A stretch of 64,000 bases of DNA from Streptomyces virginiae. GTDB lineage: Bacteria > Actinomycetota > Actinomycetes > Streptomycetales > Streptomycetaceae. Under the pieces are notes generated by a model. The model did no database searches. It had not been told where the DNA came from and was given only the letters and a program-made list of their open reading frames with translations. The position numbers were made by a program, and so were the translations under genes. The stretch spans positions 186,001-250,000 of the forward strand of contig NZ_JOAK01000004.1 in NCBI RefSeq assembly GCF_000720455.1, read 5' to 3'. Within the stretch, counting starts at the first letter, position 1. The number at the start of each line of letters is the position of its first letter. This document shows positions 33,371 through 41,767 of this stretch, one piece after another.

Positions 33371-33937
33371 CTGTCCAGCCACCTTCCGGCACAGGCCCGC
33401 GGCTGCTCCGACCCCGCCCACGGCCCCGGACTGGCGCGGTTCAACGCACTGTCCCCCGAGGCCGCCCGGGCGGTCCTCCTGCACTGCTGCGGGAGCCGCC
33501 GCTGGGCGCACCGGGTGGCGGCGCACCGCCCCTACCCCGACGCGGACGCCCTGCTCGCCGCCGCGGACGAGGCCTCGTACGACCTCTCGCAGGCGGACCT
33601 GACCGAGGCGCTGGCCGCGGAGCACTCGGCCGAGCTGGACCACGGGGCGTCCTACGCCGCACTGCTGGCGCTCGACGCGGCCCACGCGGAGTACGAACGG
33701 AAGTTCGGCCACGCCTTCGTGATCTGCCTGGACGGGTACCCGCCGGAGGAGCAGGCCGACCAGCTGCTGGGGGCCATCCGCCGGCGGATGGGGCACGAGG
33801 TGGACGAGGAGCGCTCGCTCTCCGCGGACGAGCTGCGCCGCGTCGCGCAGTCCCGGCTGCTGGACGTGACGCGCCGACTGACCCGCTCCGATGGGCTGCC
33901 TACGGCCGAAATCGGGCTATTCGCCCCTGTGGGATAG
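33371..33937 (+). CDS. OHCU-decarboxylase-like protein, apparent CTG start
   Basis: 188 residues resembling 2-oxo-4-hydroxy-4-carboxy-5-ureidoimidazoline decarboxylase (urate breakdown): LARFNALSPEAARAVLLHCC, WAHRVAAHRPYPDADALLAA and YERKFGHAFVICLDGYPPEE follow that family. However, the catalytic His-Pro-Arg-Ile-Gly motif expected around residue 75-80 is replaced by EALAAEHSAELDHG, so urate-pathway activity is doubtful; a lone histidine remains. Start: AGGAG (33359-33363) lies seven bases before CTG (33371), and no ATG, GTG or TTG occurs in frame between there and the conserved domain. Canonical in-frame starts exist only far upstream (33080, about 33170) in non-coding-like sequence. No urate genes are adjacent. 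Confidence 0.8.
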   Translation: MSSHLPAQARGCSDPAHGPGLARFNALSPEAARAVLLHCCGSRRWAHRVAAHRPYPDADALLAAADEASYDLSQADLTEALAAEHSAELDHGASYAALLALDAAHAEYERKFGHAFVICLDGYPPEEQADQLLGAIRRRMGHEVDEERSLSADELRRVAQSRLLDVTRRLTRSDGLPTAEIGLFAPVG

Positions 33938-34089
33938 CCCGTACGTGCCTGTTTGATCACACAGCCGGACCCCGGGCGAGGGAACCGACAACTCGTCGCT
34001 ACGATGTCCGGGGCCGGTGGACCGTACCCGGCCGGGCCCGACCGACAAAGAAGCCGGCTGGCCCCCGCCCCGCTTCCGGAGGGTTTTCC

Positions 34090-34470
34090 GTGCCGGCTGG
34101 AACGTTGTACCGCGGCCGGGAAGGAATGTGGTCCTGGGTGGCTCATCGAGTCACCGGCGTCCTCATCTTCTTCTTCCTGTTCGTACACGTCCTCGACACC
34201 GCTCTCGTCCGCGTCTCCCCCGAGGCGTACGACGATGTCGTGGCTACCTATAAGACTCCGATCGTCGCGCTGCTGGAGTACGGCCTCGTCGCCGCCATCC
34301 TGTTCCACGCGCTCAACGGTCTCCGTGTCATCGCCGTGGACTTCTGGTCCAAGGGCCCGCGCCACCAGAAGACGATGCTCTGGTGGGTCGTGGGCATCTG
34401 GGTCGTGCTGATGGTCGGGGCTCTCTACCCCGTGCTCGGCCACGCAGCCGCTGAACTGTTCGGGAAGTGA
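34090..34470 (+). CDS. sdhC: Succinate dehydrogenase cytochrome b556 subunit
   Basis: A 126-residue membrane anchor of respiratory complex II. Three hydrophobic helices; WSWVAHRVTGVLIFFFLFVHV holds the conserved Ser, His and Arg near the quinone and heme side, and ALLEYGLVAAILFHALNGLR the second heme histidine. GTG at 34090 follows GGAGGG. First gene of sdhCDAB; a TACGAT -10-like box lies at 34000, about 90 bp upstream, without a clear -35. The sdhD start overlaps or follows closely, giving a coupled operon. Confidence 0.97.
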   Translation: MPAGTLYRGREGMWSWVAHRVTGVLIFFFLFVHVLDTALVRVSPEAYDDVVATYKTPIVALLEYGLVAAILFHALNGLRVIAVDFWSKGPRHQKTMLWWVVGIWVVLMVGALYPVLGHAAAELFGK

Positions 34471-34475
34471 CGCGC

Positions 34476-34958
34476 ATGTCCTCTGACACTTCTTCCGCCA
34501 AGGTCATCGGCGACGTGGAGGGTGTTTCCCTCTACGACGTGGACAACCCCGCGCCCTACATCGAGGCGCCGCGCAAGCGCACGGGCAAGACGCCCCGCTC
34601 GACCCGCGGCAACTTCGAGATGGTCGCGTGGCTCTTCATGCGCCTCTCGGGCATCGTGCTCGTCGTCCTCGTCATCGGCCACCTGCTGATCCAGCTGGTG
34701 CTCGACGGCGGCGTCTCCAAGATCGGCTTCGCCTTCGTGGCCGGCCGCTGGGCGTCCCCGTTCTGGCAGGTCTGGGACCTGCTGATGCTGTGGCTGGCGA
34801 TGCTGCACGGCGCCAACGGCCTGCGTACCGTCATCAACGACTACGCGGAGCGTGCCAACACGCGGCTGTGGCTGAAGGGCCTGCTCTACACCGCCACGGT
34901 GTTCACCATCCTTCTGGGCACGCTGGTGATCTTCACCTTCGACCCGAACATCCGCTAG
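34476..34958 (+). CDS. sdhD: Succinate dehydrogenase membrane anchor subunit
   Basis: A 160-residue protein with about 45 hydrophilic N-terminal residues, then three membrane helices: FEMVAWLFMRLSGIVLVVLV, WQVWDLLMLWLAMLHGANGL (heme histidine in LHGANG) and LYTATVFTILLGTLVIF. ATG at 34476 is used; a GTG at 34467 overlapping the sdhC stop (GTGA) would add three residues and cannot be excluded. It anchors SdhAB with SdhC and takes part in menaquinone binding. Confidence 0.96.
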   Translation: MSSDTSSAKVIGDVEGVSLYDVDNPAPYIEAPRKRTGKTPRSTRGNFEMVAWLFMRLSGIVLVVLVIGHLLIQLVLDGGVSKIGFAFVAGRWASPFWQVWDLLMLWLAMLHGANGLRTVINDYAERANTRLWLKGLLYTATVFTILLGTLVIFTFDPNIR

Positions 34959-34981
34959 GCAACGGGGCTGAGGCGAAACCA

Positions 34982-36736
34982 ATGAAGATCCACAAGTACG
35001 ACACCGTCATCGTCGGCGCAGGTGGCGCCGGCATGCGCGCCGCCATCGAGTCGACGAAGCGCAGCCGCACCGCGGTGCTGACGAAGCTCTACCCCACCCG
35101 CTCCCACACGGGCGCCGCGCAGGGCGGCATGGCCGCCGCGCTGGCGAACGTGGAGGAGGACAACTGGGAGTGGCACACCTTCGACACGGTCAAGGGCGGT
35201 GACTACCTGGTCGACCAGGACGCCGCCGAGATCCTGGCGAAGGAGGCCATCGACGCGGTCCTCGACCTGGAGAAGATGGGCCTGCCGTTCAACCGCACCC
35301 CGGACGGCACCATCGACCAGCGCCGCTTCGGCGGCCACTCCCGCAACCACGGCGAGGCGCCGGTCCGCCGGTCCTGCTACGCCGCGGACCGCACCGGTCA
35401 CATGATCCTCCAGACGCTGTACCAGAACTGCGTCAAGGAGGGCGTGGAGTTCTTCAACGAGTTCTACGTCCTGGACCAGCTCCTGGTCGAGGAGGACGGC
35501 GTCAAGAAGTCGGCCGGTGTGGTCGCGTACGAGCTCGCCACCGGCGAGATCCACGTGTTCCAGGCCAAGGCCGTCATCTACGCCTCCGGCGGCACCGGCA
35601 AGTTCTTCAAGGTGACCTCCAACGCGCACACCCTCACGGGTGACGGCCAGGCGGCCTGCTACCGCCGCGGTCTGCCGCTGGAGGACATGGAGTTCTTCCA
35701 GTTCCACCCGACGGGCATCTGGCGCATGGGCATCCTGCTGACGGAGGGCGCCCGCGGTGAGGGCGGCATCCTCCGCAACAAGGACGGCGAGCGCTTCATG
35801 GAGAAGTACGCGCCGGTCATGAAGGACCTCGCGTCCCGTGACGTCGTCTCGCGCTCCATCTACACCGAGATCCGTGAGGGCCGCGGCTGCGGTCCGGCCG
35901 GTGACCACGTGTACCTGGACCTGACGCACCTGCCGCCGGAGCAGCTCGACGCGAAGCTCCCGGACATCACCGAGTTCGCGCGCACCTACCTGGGCATCGA
36001 GCCGTACACGGACCCGATCCCGATCCAGCCCACCGCGCACTACGCCATGGGCGGCATCCCGACCAACGTCGAGGGTGAGGTCCTCAGCGACAACACCACC
36101 GTCGTCCCGGGCCTGTACGCGGCCGGCGAGGTCGCGTGCGTGTCGGTGCACGGCGCGAACCGCCTGGGCACCAACTCGCTGCTGGACATCAACGTCTTCG
36201 GCAAGCGTTCCGGCATCGCCGCGGCGAAGTACTCGCAGGAGAACGACTACGTCGAGCTCCCCGAGAACCCGGCGCAGCAGGTGGTCGACCTCGTCGAGCG
36301 CCTGCGCAACTCCACGGGCAACGAGCGGGTCGCCGACCTGCGTCTGGAGCTCCAGGAGACGATGGACGCGAACGTGATGGTGTTCCGCACGGAGCAGACC
36401 ATCAAGACCGCGGTCGAGAAGATCGCGGAGCTGCGCGAGCGCTACAAGAACGTGTCCGTCCAGGACAAGGGCAAGCGCTTCAACACGGACCTGCTGGAGG
36501 CCATCGAGCTGGGCAACCTGCTCGACCTGGCCGAGGTCATGGCCGTGTCCGCCCTGGCGCGCAAGGAGTCCCGCGGCGGTCACTACCGCGAGGACTACCC
36601 GAACCGCGACGACGTCAACTTCATGCGCCACACCATGGCGTACCGCGAGGTCGGAGCCGACGGCTCGGACTCGGTCCGGCTCGACTACAAGCCGGTCGTC
36701 ACGACCCGCTACCAGCCGATGGAGCGTAAGTACTGA
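34982..36736 (+). CDS. sdhA: Succinate dehydrogenase flavoprotein subunit
   Basis: A 584-residue FAD enzyme oxidising succinate to fumarate. The Rossmann fold TVIVGAGGAGMRAAIES is at the N-terminus; the covalent FAD site is RSHTGAAQGGM; active-site residues are in FQFHPTGIW, TEGARGEGG, HGANRLGTNSLLD and the Arg-containing SRDVVSRSIYTEIREGRGCG. The C-terminal domain ends in KPVVTTRYQPMERKY. ATG at 34982, 23 bp after sdhD, with TGAGG upstream. The last base of its stop is the first base of the sdhB ATG. Length and order are typical for Streptomyces. Confidence 0.98.
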   Translation: MKIHKYDTVIVGAGGAGMRAAIESTKRSRTAVLTKLYPTRSHTGAAQGGMAAALANVEEDNWEWHTFDTVKGGDYLVDQDAAEILAKEAIDAVLDLEKMGLPFNRTPDGTIDQRRFGGHSRNHGEAPVRRSCYAADRTGHMILQTLYQNCVKEGVEFFNEFYVLDQLLVEEDGVKKSAGVVAYELATGEIHVFQAKAVIYASGGTGKFFKVTSNAHTLTGDGQAACYRRGLPLEDMEFFQFHPTGIWRMGILLTEGARGEGGILRNKDGERFMEKYAPVMKDLASRDVVSRSIYTEIREGRGCGPAGDHVYLDLTHLPPEQLDAKLPDITEFARTYLGIEPYTDPIPIQPTAHYAMGGIPTNVEGEVLSDNTTVVPGLYAAGEVACVSVHGANRLGTNSLLDINVFGKRSGIAAAKYSQENDYVELPENPAQQVVDLVERLRNSTGNERVADLRLELQETMDANVMVFRTEQTIKTAVEKIAELRERYKNVSVQDKGKRFNTDLLEAIELGNLLDLAEVMAVSALARKESRGGHYREDYPNRDDVNFMRHTMAYREVGADGSDSVRLDYKPVVTTRYQPMERKY

Positions 36737-37494
36737 TGGCTACCCCCACCCTGGACAAGATGGAAGAGGCGGCCGCGGCCTCCCCGTACATCACGGTCAC
36801 CTTCCGGATCCGCCGCTTCAACCCCGAGATCTCGGACGAGTCGCAGTGGCAGGACTTCCAGATCGAGATCGACCCGAAGGAGCGCGTGCTCGACGGTCTC
36901 CACAAGATCAAGTGGGACCTGGACGGCACGCTGACCTTCCGCCGCTCGTGCGCGCACGGCATCTGCGGCTCGGACGCGATGCGGATCAACGGCAAGAACA
37001 GGCTCGCCTGCAAGACGCTGATCAAGGACATCAACCCCGAGAAGCCGATCACCGTCGAGGCCATCAAGGGCCTCACGGTGATGAAGGACCTCGTGGTCGA
37101 CATGGAGCCCTTCTTCCAGGCGTACCGGGACGTCATGCCGTTCCTGGTCACCAAGGGCAACGAGCCGACGCGCGAGCGCCTGCAGTCCGCCGAGGACCGC
37201 GAGCGCTTCGACGACACCACCAAGTGCATCCTGTGCGCCGCGTGCACGTCCTCGTGCCCGGTGTTCTGGAACGACGGCCAGTACTTCGGCCCGGCGGCGA
37301 TCGTCAACGCGCACCGCTTCATCTTCGACTCGCGTGACGAGGCCGGCGAGCAGCGGCTGGAGATCCTGAACGACAAGGACGGCGTGTGGCGCTGCCGCAC
37401 GACCTTCAACTGCACCGACGCGTGCCCGCGCGGCATCGAGGTCACCAAGGCGATCCAGGAAGTCAAGCGTGCGCTGATCACGCGCCGCTTCTGA
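36736..37494 (+). CDS. sdhB: Succinate dehydrogenase iron-sulfur subunit
   Basis: A 252-residue electron-transfer subunit. The N-terminal ferredoxin domain has the 2Fe-2S cysteines in RRSCAHGICGSDAM and RLAC; the C-terminal domain has the 4Fe-4S and 3Fe-4S cysteines in KCILCAACTSSCPVFW and CTDACPRGIEV. It passes electrons from SdhA flavin to the membrane quinone site. ATG at 36736 overlaps the sdhA stop by one base (TGATG). It is the last gene of the operon and is followed after 18 bp by a strong hairpin. Confidence 0.98.
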   Translation: MATPTLDKMEEAAAASPYITVTFRIRRFNPEISDESQWQDFQIEIDPKERVLDGLHKIKWDLDGTLTFRRSCAHGICGSDAMRINGKNRLACKTLIKDINPEKPITVEAIKGLTVMKDLVVDMEPFFQAYRDVMPFLVTKGNEPTRERLQSAEDRERFDDTTKCILCAACTSSCPVFWNDGQYFGPAAIVNAHRFIFDSRDEAGEQRLEILNDKDGVWRCRTTFNCTDACPRGIEVTKAIQEVKRALITRRF

Positions 37495-37512
37495 CCTCCC
37501 GGTCCCGCCTGT

Positions 37513-37555
37513 ACGAGGGCCCCGTCCCCGGTTCGTCCGGGGGCGGGGCCCTCGT
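37513..37555. terminator. Terminator after sdhB, probably bidirectional
   Basis: ACGAGGGCCCCGTCCCC pairs with GGGGCGGGGCCCTCGT around a short loop, between the sdhB stop (37494) and the convergent DUF4132 stop (37574). Confidence 0.85.
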
Positions 37556-37573
37556 GCGTCGCGGGAGGCGCCG

Positions 37574-40024
37574 TCAGCGGCGCCGCAGCTGGCTGGTGAT
37601 CGTCGGGTCGGTGATCTCCGTGTCCTTCGCGAGGAGCATCGCCTTGGAGAGGATGACGGCGAGGGTGCGGTCCCCCTCGAAGGGCAGGTAGCCCGGTTCG
37701 GTGGCGGCCGGGGCGCCCGCGCCGCCGGGCACGATGCACAGGTACTGGTCGTTCGGCGACATCAGGATGTTCCCCGAGCCGAGGTGGATCTTGTACGTGT
37801 GCAGCTCGCCGCGGACGTGCAGGAAGCGGCCCTCGACGGTGCAGCGGTCCGCGACGGCGAGCCTCGGCACCAGCCGCTCCAGCAGGGCCCGCCGGGTCTC
37901 GGCGCTCGCGCCCAGCTCGCCGAAGCCGTAGGAGGTCCAGTAGTCCCGGAAGCGGCCCTGCGGCCCGCCGTCGGACCAGGTCGGGTCGTTGCCGACGCTG
38001 GCCACGCCGACGAACAGGTCCACGTCGCGCATCACCTCGCTCAGCACCAGCTCCGGTACCTCGGTGAGCGGCAGTGGATCGGCCCCGGTGCGCCGGCCGT
38101 CCGCCGGCCACATCTCGTACCCGCCGCCGTAGGTGCTCGCCCAGTTCTGCGGGGCGTCGATCGGATAGAAGCGCACCTGGTCGGTGCGCAGCCGCAGGTA
38201 GGTGCCCGACTCGGTGGTGTCGATCCCGTACTCGTGCCCCTCGCCCTCGATCCAGTACTCGGCCCGCAGCCCCCACTGGGGCAGCTCGCGGGTGGCGGGC
38301 GGGACGGAGTCGTCGACGCACAGGCGGAGCCTGTTGTGCCATCCCCGGGCCGAGGTGAGCGAGTTGAACTGGTGCTGGCGCAGGACGTGCGCGGCGAACC
38401 GGTTGGAATACGTCCGCGTCCTGCGTTCGGCGTCGGTCAGCAGGTACACCTCGCGGTGGGCCTGCTTGAAGGGCTGGGTCACGGCGTACCGCTCCAGCCA
38501 CTCCCGCCAGGCGAGCACCTCGGCGGGCTCCCGGCCGACGGGGTGCCACAGCTCGACGGCGGCCCCTTCGGCGGGGGCGGTGCGGCCGGTGAGGTCGGTG
38601 AGGGCGGCTCCCGCGAGGGTGCGCAGCGCACCGTCCACGAAGCAGACGGGCGTCCCGTCCACGGTCCAGATCAGCCGCCGGGCCAGCGTGCCGACCAGCG
38701 GGTGGTCGAGGTACCGCTCGCGCCATTGCCCGTACGTCCACCGGCGGCGGGCGAGGAACTGCCGGTCCAGCCGCTCGGCCTGCGCCGACAGTGACTTGTC
38801 GATGTCCTTGACCAGGCCCTTGAGCTCCTTGAGTTCCTCGGGGTGGTCCCGCCGCACGGCGGCGGGCACGGTCTTGACCGGCCTTCCGGCGGCGTTGCGC
38901 CAGACCAGGACCGCCCGGTTCCCGCGCACCGCCAGCTCCGCGGTGGCCTCCCCAATGTGGTGGACGGCCTTGCCCACCTCCGTGAGCCCGTACGCGGGAA
39001 CGGCCAGCTCCTCGATCTCCTCGCGGCTCAGCCCGAGCGCGGTGGCCCGGGCCTCCAGCGCCGCGTCGACGAGCTTGAGGGTGCCCTTGTACGTGACCCG
39101 GGTGCCGAGCCGGGCCAGTTCGGCCAGCGTGGCCTCGCCGTCGGCCCGGGCCAGGGCGCCCACCGCCGCGTTGGCCACCTTGGGGTTGCGCGGGCCGAGG
39201 CCGGCGGCCTTGCGCAGCGATGTCTCCACGAGCGAGCCCAGTGCGCGCACCGTGTCGGGGTGCGACGGGAGCAGAGCCAGCAGCCAGACCAGGCCGCGCA
39301 GGGCGTTGGCGTTGTAGGGGTCGAAGGCGGCGTTGACGTCCGGCTCGTATTCCGCCCGGTCCAGCTCGAAGGTGCGGGGCCGGCCGACCAGGGCGAGCAG
39401 GGGCAGCACCGCCTCGCGCACGGTCGCGGCCCCGAGGGCCTCGACGAGCGCCCGGCCGCGCTTCTCCCAGGCGGCGGAGGGCTTGGCGGCCTTGGCGGTC
39501 AGCGCGTGCGCCAGCACCTCGCGCAGGCGCTCGTCCTCCATGGCCCGCTCCGCCCACGGCTCGCCGACGTTGAGCACGGGTTCGGTGAACCGCCCGGCGA
39601 ACCGGACGATCTCCTGGTCGGCGTAGGCGCCCACGGCGGTGCGCCGGACGGTCGCGATGACGGCGGGCGAGAGTGCCCGGCCGGCGGCGGCCTCGGCCTC
39701 GACGAGGGTCTCGCAGCGGTCGCCGTACCAGAAGGAGTGGGCGCGGCCGAGGACGTCGAGCTGCGCGGCCCGCTCCGCGGCCAGCGGGAGGCCGCCCAGG
39801 CCCCGGCCGACCAGCGCGGTCAGCGTGAGCAGCTTGAGCCGCACCGGGTCGGTGTCGCTCCCCTGCCGGTGGCGCTCGGCGAACGCCTCGACCAGCGGGA
39901 GCCGTTCCTCCGGCGGGAGCTGCTGGATCTCGCCGAGCCGCTGCTTGACGGCGGGGTGGTGGAAGGAGCAGTCGACCACCCTGCGCACCAGCCGGTCCGC
40001 CATGACCTTGACGTTCTGGGTCAT
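37574..40024 (-). CDS. DUF4132 (MolR-like) large cytosolic protein
   Basis: 816 residues, no signal or membrane segment. The N-terminal two thirds is helical, repeat-like and Leu/Ala rich (HEAT-like look, e.g. ATVREAVLPLLALVGRPRT and ATLAELARLGTRVTYKGTLK); the C-terminal half contains the DUF4132 core (KDIDKSLSAQAERLDRQFLA, RRWTYGQWRERYLDHPLVG, LARRLIWTVDGTPVCFVDGA, QPFKQAHREVYLLTDAERRT, SNRFAAHVLRQHQFNSLTSA). In E. coli the related MolR family often carries WGR domains; none is seen here. ATG at 40024 overlaps the stop of the small gene upstream by one base. Biochemical role unknown; some DUF4132 proteins are linked to poly-ADP-ribose-like biology, which I mention only as a lead. Confidence 0.85.
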   Translation of the reverse strand: MTQNVKVMADRLVRRVVDCSFHHPAVKQRLGEIQQLPPEERLPLVEAFAERHRQGSDTDPVRLKLLTLTALVGRGLGGLPLAAERAAQLDVLGRAHSFWYGDRCETLVEAEAAAGRALSPAVIATVRRTAVGAYADQEIVRFAGRFTEPVLNVGEPWAERAMEDERLREVLAHALTAKAAKPSAAWEKRGRALVEALGAATVREAVLPLLALVGRPRTFELDRAEYEPDVNAAFDPYNANALRGLVWLLALLPSHPDTVRALGSLVETSLRKAAGLGPRNPKVANAAVGALARADGEATLAELARLGTRVTYKGTLKLVDAALEARATALGLSREEIEELAVPAYGLTEVGKAVHHIGEATAELAVRGNRAVLVWRNAAGRPVKTVPAAVRRDHPEELKELKGLVKDIDKSLSAQAERLDRQFLARRRWTYGQWRERYLDHPLVGTLARRLIWTVDGTPVCFVDGALRTLAGAALTDLTGRTAPAEGAAVELWHPVGREPAEVLAWREWLERYAVTQPFKQAHREVYLLTDAERRTRTYSNRFAAHVLRQHQFNSLTSARGWHNRLRLCVDDSVPPATRELPQWGLRAEYWIEGEGHEYGIDTTESGTYLRLRTDQVRFYPIDAPQNWASTYGGGYEMWPADGRRTGADPLPLTEVPELVLSEVMRDVDLFVGVASVGNDPTWSDGGPQGRFRDYWTSYGFGELGASAETRRALLERLVPRLAVADRCTVEGRFLHVRGELHTYKIHLGSGNILMSPNDQYLCIVPGGAGAPAATEPGYLPFEGDRTLAVILSKAMLLAKDTEITDPTITSQLRRR

Positions 40025-40410
40025 CAGCCACCCACCAGCGCGACGAGCTTGAGGAAGGTGACCTCGACGCCGAGCGGGAGGGCCACCTCCTCGTCCAGTC
40101 CGGTGATCTGACGGTCCCCCACCAGGACCAGGAACCCGTTGCGCTCGAAGGCCCGCAACGCCAGCTCGGTCTGCTGCTGCGGGTCGATGCGGCGCGGTGT
40201 CCGCAGCGCGTAGCCGTTGAGGGTCCGCTCGGCGCCCTCCGGCTGCACCAGGCCCTGGAACACCTCGGGCCGCCGGGCGTGGTACTCCGCGACCTCCTGG
40301 AACACCCTGCGCCTGATCAGCTCGCGCAGCGCGAGCCGCTCCTCGGCGATCTCAAGTCCCCAGCCGTCGCCACGGCCCCCGGCGGTCGTCTCGTCGACGA
40401 AGGTCACCAT
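40024..40410 (-). CDS. Small protein coupled to the DUF4132 gene
   Basis: 128 residues, soluble, unrecognised. It opens VTFVDETTAGGRGDGWGLEI, continues with a helical charged stretch (LALRELIRRRVFQEVAEYHA) and a strand-rich end (FLVLVGDRQITGLDEEVALP). ATG at 40410 is favoured, as AAGG lies seven bases upstream; an ATG at 40416 is the alternative. Its stop shares a base with the DUF4132 start (TGATGA), so the two are made together and probably form a complex or toxin-like/partner pair. Nothing else around it hints at function. Confidence 0.8.
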   Translation of the reverse strand: MVTFVDETTAGGRGDGWGLEIAEERLALRELIRRRVFQEVAEYHARRPEVFQGLVQPEGAERTLNGYALRTPRRIDPQQQTELALRAFERNGFLVLVGDRQITGLDEEVALPLGVEVTFLKLVALVGG

Positions 40411-40652
40411 TCCCATGCCTTCGACCGTAGGGGGGACCACTGACAACGGCCCCCGCGCGCCGGTGCGGCCGTGGCGGAGGGCGGCATGGTCCCCAACGCC
40501 CCGATCTGGAAAGGTTCATGACACGAGCGGGGTGTTCGCCACCGAGGGCGGGCGCCGGACCGCCGTCCCTCCCCCGTCCCGCCCTCCGACCGGGCCGCCG
40601 AGCTGCGGGACCCGGGGTACAGGGCGGGGGTGCCTGTGGAAGGATCGGCCGT

Positions 40653-41201
40653 ATGAGCGAGCAGCAGCCCAACCCGTACACGAGCGGTCCCGCCGGCCAG
40701 GGCGGCCCGGCCGGCGCGCCCGGCCAGGGCGACTACAAGTGGGGCCCCGGTGAGGCCAGTTACGGCTACCCCCAGCCCTACCCGGCGGCCCCGGCGTACC
40801 AGCCGACCATCGGCGCGGGCATGTCCGTCCCCGGCGGCTACCCCGCCGCGCCGGTCGGCGGCGCCGGCTTCGCCCTCGGCGACATCACCGTGGCCGGCGA
40901 CCAGATCATCACCCCGTCGGGCCCCATGCCGCTCAGGGGTGCGATGTGGAACGCGACCGACTTCTCGCGCACCGAGGAGAAGATCCCGCCCCACGCGATC
41001 GTGCTGGCGATCGTCTTCTTCCTGTTCTGCCTGCTCGGCCTGCTCTTCCTCCTGATGAAGGAGAAGACCACCACCGGCTACATCCAGGTCACGGTGACCA
41101 GCGGCGGCCGCCACCACTCCACGATGATCCCGGCGGTGGACGCGAACACCTACCACTGGGTGATGTCGCAGCTCAACCACGCGCGTGCGCTCAGCATGTG
41201 A
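40653..41201 (+). CDS. Single-pass membrane protein with Pro/Gly/Tyr-rich N-terminus
   Basis: 182 residues. The first 75 are disordered (Gly, Pro, Gln, Tyr: SYGYPQPYPAAPAYQPTI), followed by a strand-rich segment (ALGDITVAGDQIITPSGPMP), one membrane helix (AIVLAIVFFLFCLLGLLFLL), and a short outer domain ending TYHWVMSQLNHARALSM. Seen as a conserved hypothetical in Streptomyces; function unknown. ATG at 40653 follows GGAAGGA at somewhat long spacing. It is followed after 19 bp by a perfect hairpin, so it is monocistronic. Confidence 0.88.
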   Translation: MSEQQPNPYTSGPAGQGGPAGAPGQGDYKWGPGEASYGYPQPYPAAPAYQPTIGAGMSVPGGYPAAPVGGAGFALGDITVAGDQIITPSGPMPLRGAMWNATDFSRTEEKIPPHAIVLAIVFFLFCLLGLLFLLMKEKTTTGYIQVTVTSGGRHHSTMIPAVDANTYHWVMSQLNHARALSM

Positions 41202-41220
41202 GGTTCACGCGCGACGCTTC

Positions 41221-41246
41221 GGGCCCCGGCCACACGGCCGGGGCCC
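41221..41246 (+). terminator. Terminator after the gene at 40653
   Basis: Perfect 11-bp stem GGGCCCCGGCC / GGCCGGGGCCC with loop ACAC, 19 bp after the stop. Confidence 0.8.
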
Positions 41247-41286
41247 GCGCGCGTTTCCGGGCCGCCCGAAACGGGCGGGACATCGC

Positions 41287-41346
41287 TTGAACTTGTTCAA
41301 AAAAGGCTCTAGAGTCGTCGACGTCAGAGCATTTGAACATGTTCAA
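41287..41346 (+). promoter_or_regulatory. Promoter flanked by two TTGAAC-N2-GTTCAA operators
   Basis: Operator 1, TTGAACTTGTTCAA (41287-41300), and operator 2, the perfect palindrome TTGAACATGTTCAA (41333-41346). The first six bases of operator 1 serve as a -35 box; 17 bp later comes TAGAGT (41310-41315) as the -10. Operator 2 lies just past the expected start site. Binding to either would stop transcription. The TetR-type gene at 42205 in the same transcript is the natural repressor. Confidence 0.75.
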
Positions 41347-41359
41347 GGGGGCTGGGGCA

Positions 41360-41764
41360 ATGGACCTCACCGTGGTCACGTACGTCATCTACCTGCTCAT
41401 CAGCATCGCGCTCACCGTCTGGGTGGCGCGCACGCTCAGCCGCAACGGGCGCGTCTTCATCGGCGACGTCCTCCAGGGCAACGAGAAGCTCGCGGACGCC
41501 GTCAACCAGCTGCTCGTGGTCGGCTTCTACCTCGTCAACATCGGGTTCGTGACCCTCTACCTGCGCTCCAGCGAGGAGATCGACACCGCACGCGCCCTCT
41601 TCGAGGCGCTCTCGGTCAAGCTCGGCGTCGTCCTGCTGGTCCTGGGCGTCATGCACCTCGGCAACGTGTGGGTGCTGAACAGGATGCGCCGCCGCGGCAT
41701 CATGGAGCGCCAGCAGACCCCGCCCGTCGCCCCGCAGGGGTGGACCGCGCCGGTCGGGGCCTGA
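41360..41764 (+). CDS. Small integral membrane protein of the TetR-controlled operon
   Basis: 134 residues with three hydrophobic helices: VVTYVIYLLISIALTVWVAR, AVNQLLVVGFYLVNIGFVTL and LGVVLLVLGVMHLGNVWVLN, and a short cytosolic Pro-rich tail. Conserved in actinobacteria next to a thiol-oxidoreductase-like gene and a TetR regulator; no known activity. ATG at 41360 is chosen over an in-frame ATG at 41339 that lies inside operator 2. First gene of a three-gene operon with 3- and 11-bp gaps. Confidence 0.88.
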   Translation: MDLTVVTYVIYLLISIALTVWVARTLSRNGRVFIGDVLQGNEKLADAVNQLLVVGFYLVNIGFVTLYLRSSEEIDTARALFEALSVKLGVVLLVLGVMHLGNVWVLNRMRRRGIMERQQTPPVAPQGWTAPVGA

Positions 41765-41767
41765 ACC

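Noticed and set aside
34955..36631. 558-codon open frame antisense to sdhA
   Set aside because: It is the mirror of a highly expressed, unmistakable gene; the third-position G/C bias leaves the opposite frame open. No domain, no ribosome site.
36699..40031. 1110-codon minus-strand frame across sdhB and the DUF4132 gene
   Set aside because: Arg/Gly/Pro-rich shadow translation of the real DUF4132 frame and antisense to sdhB; no recognisable protein.
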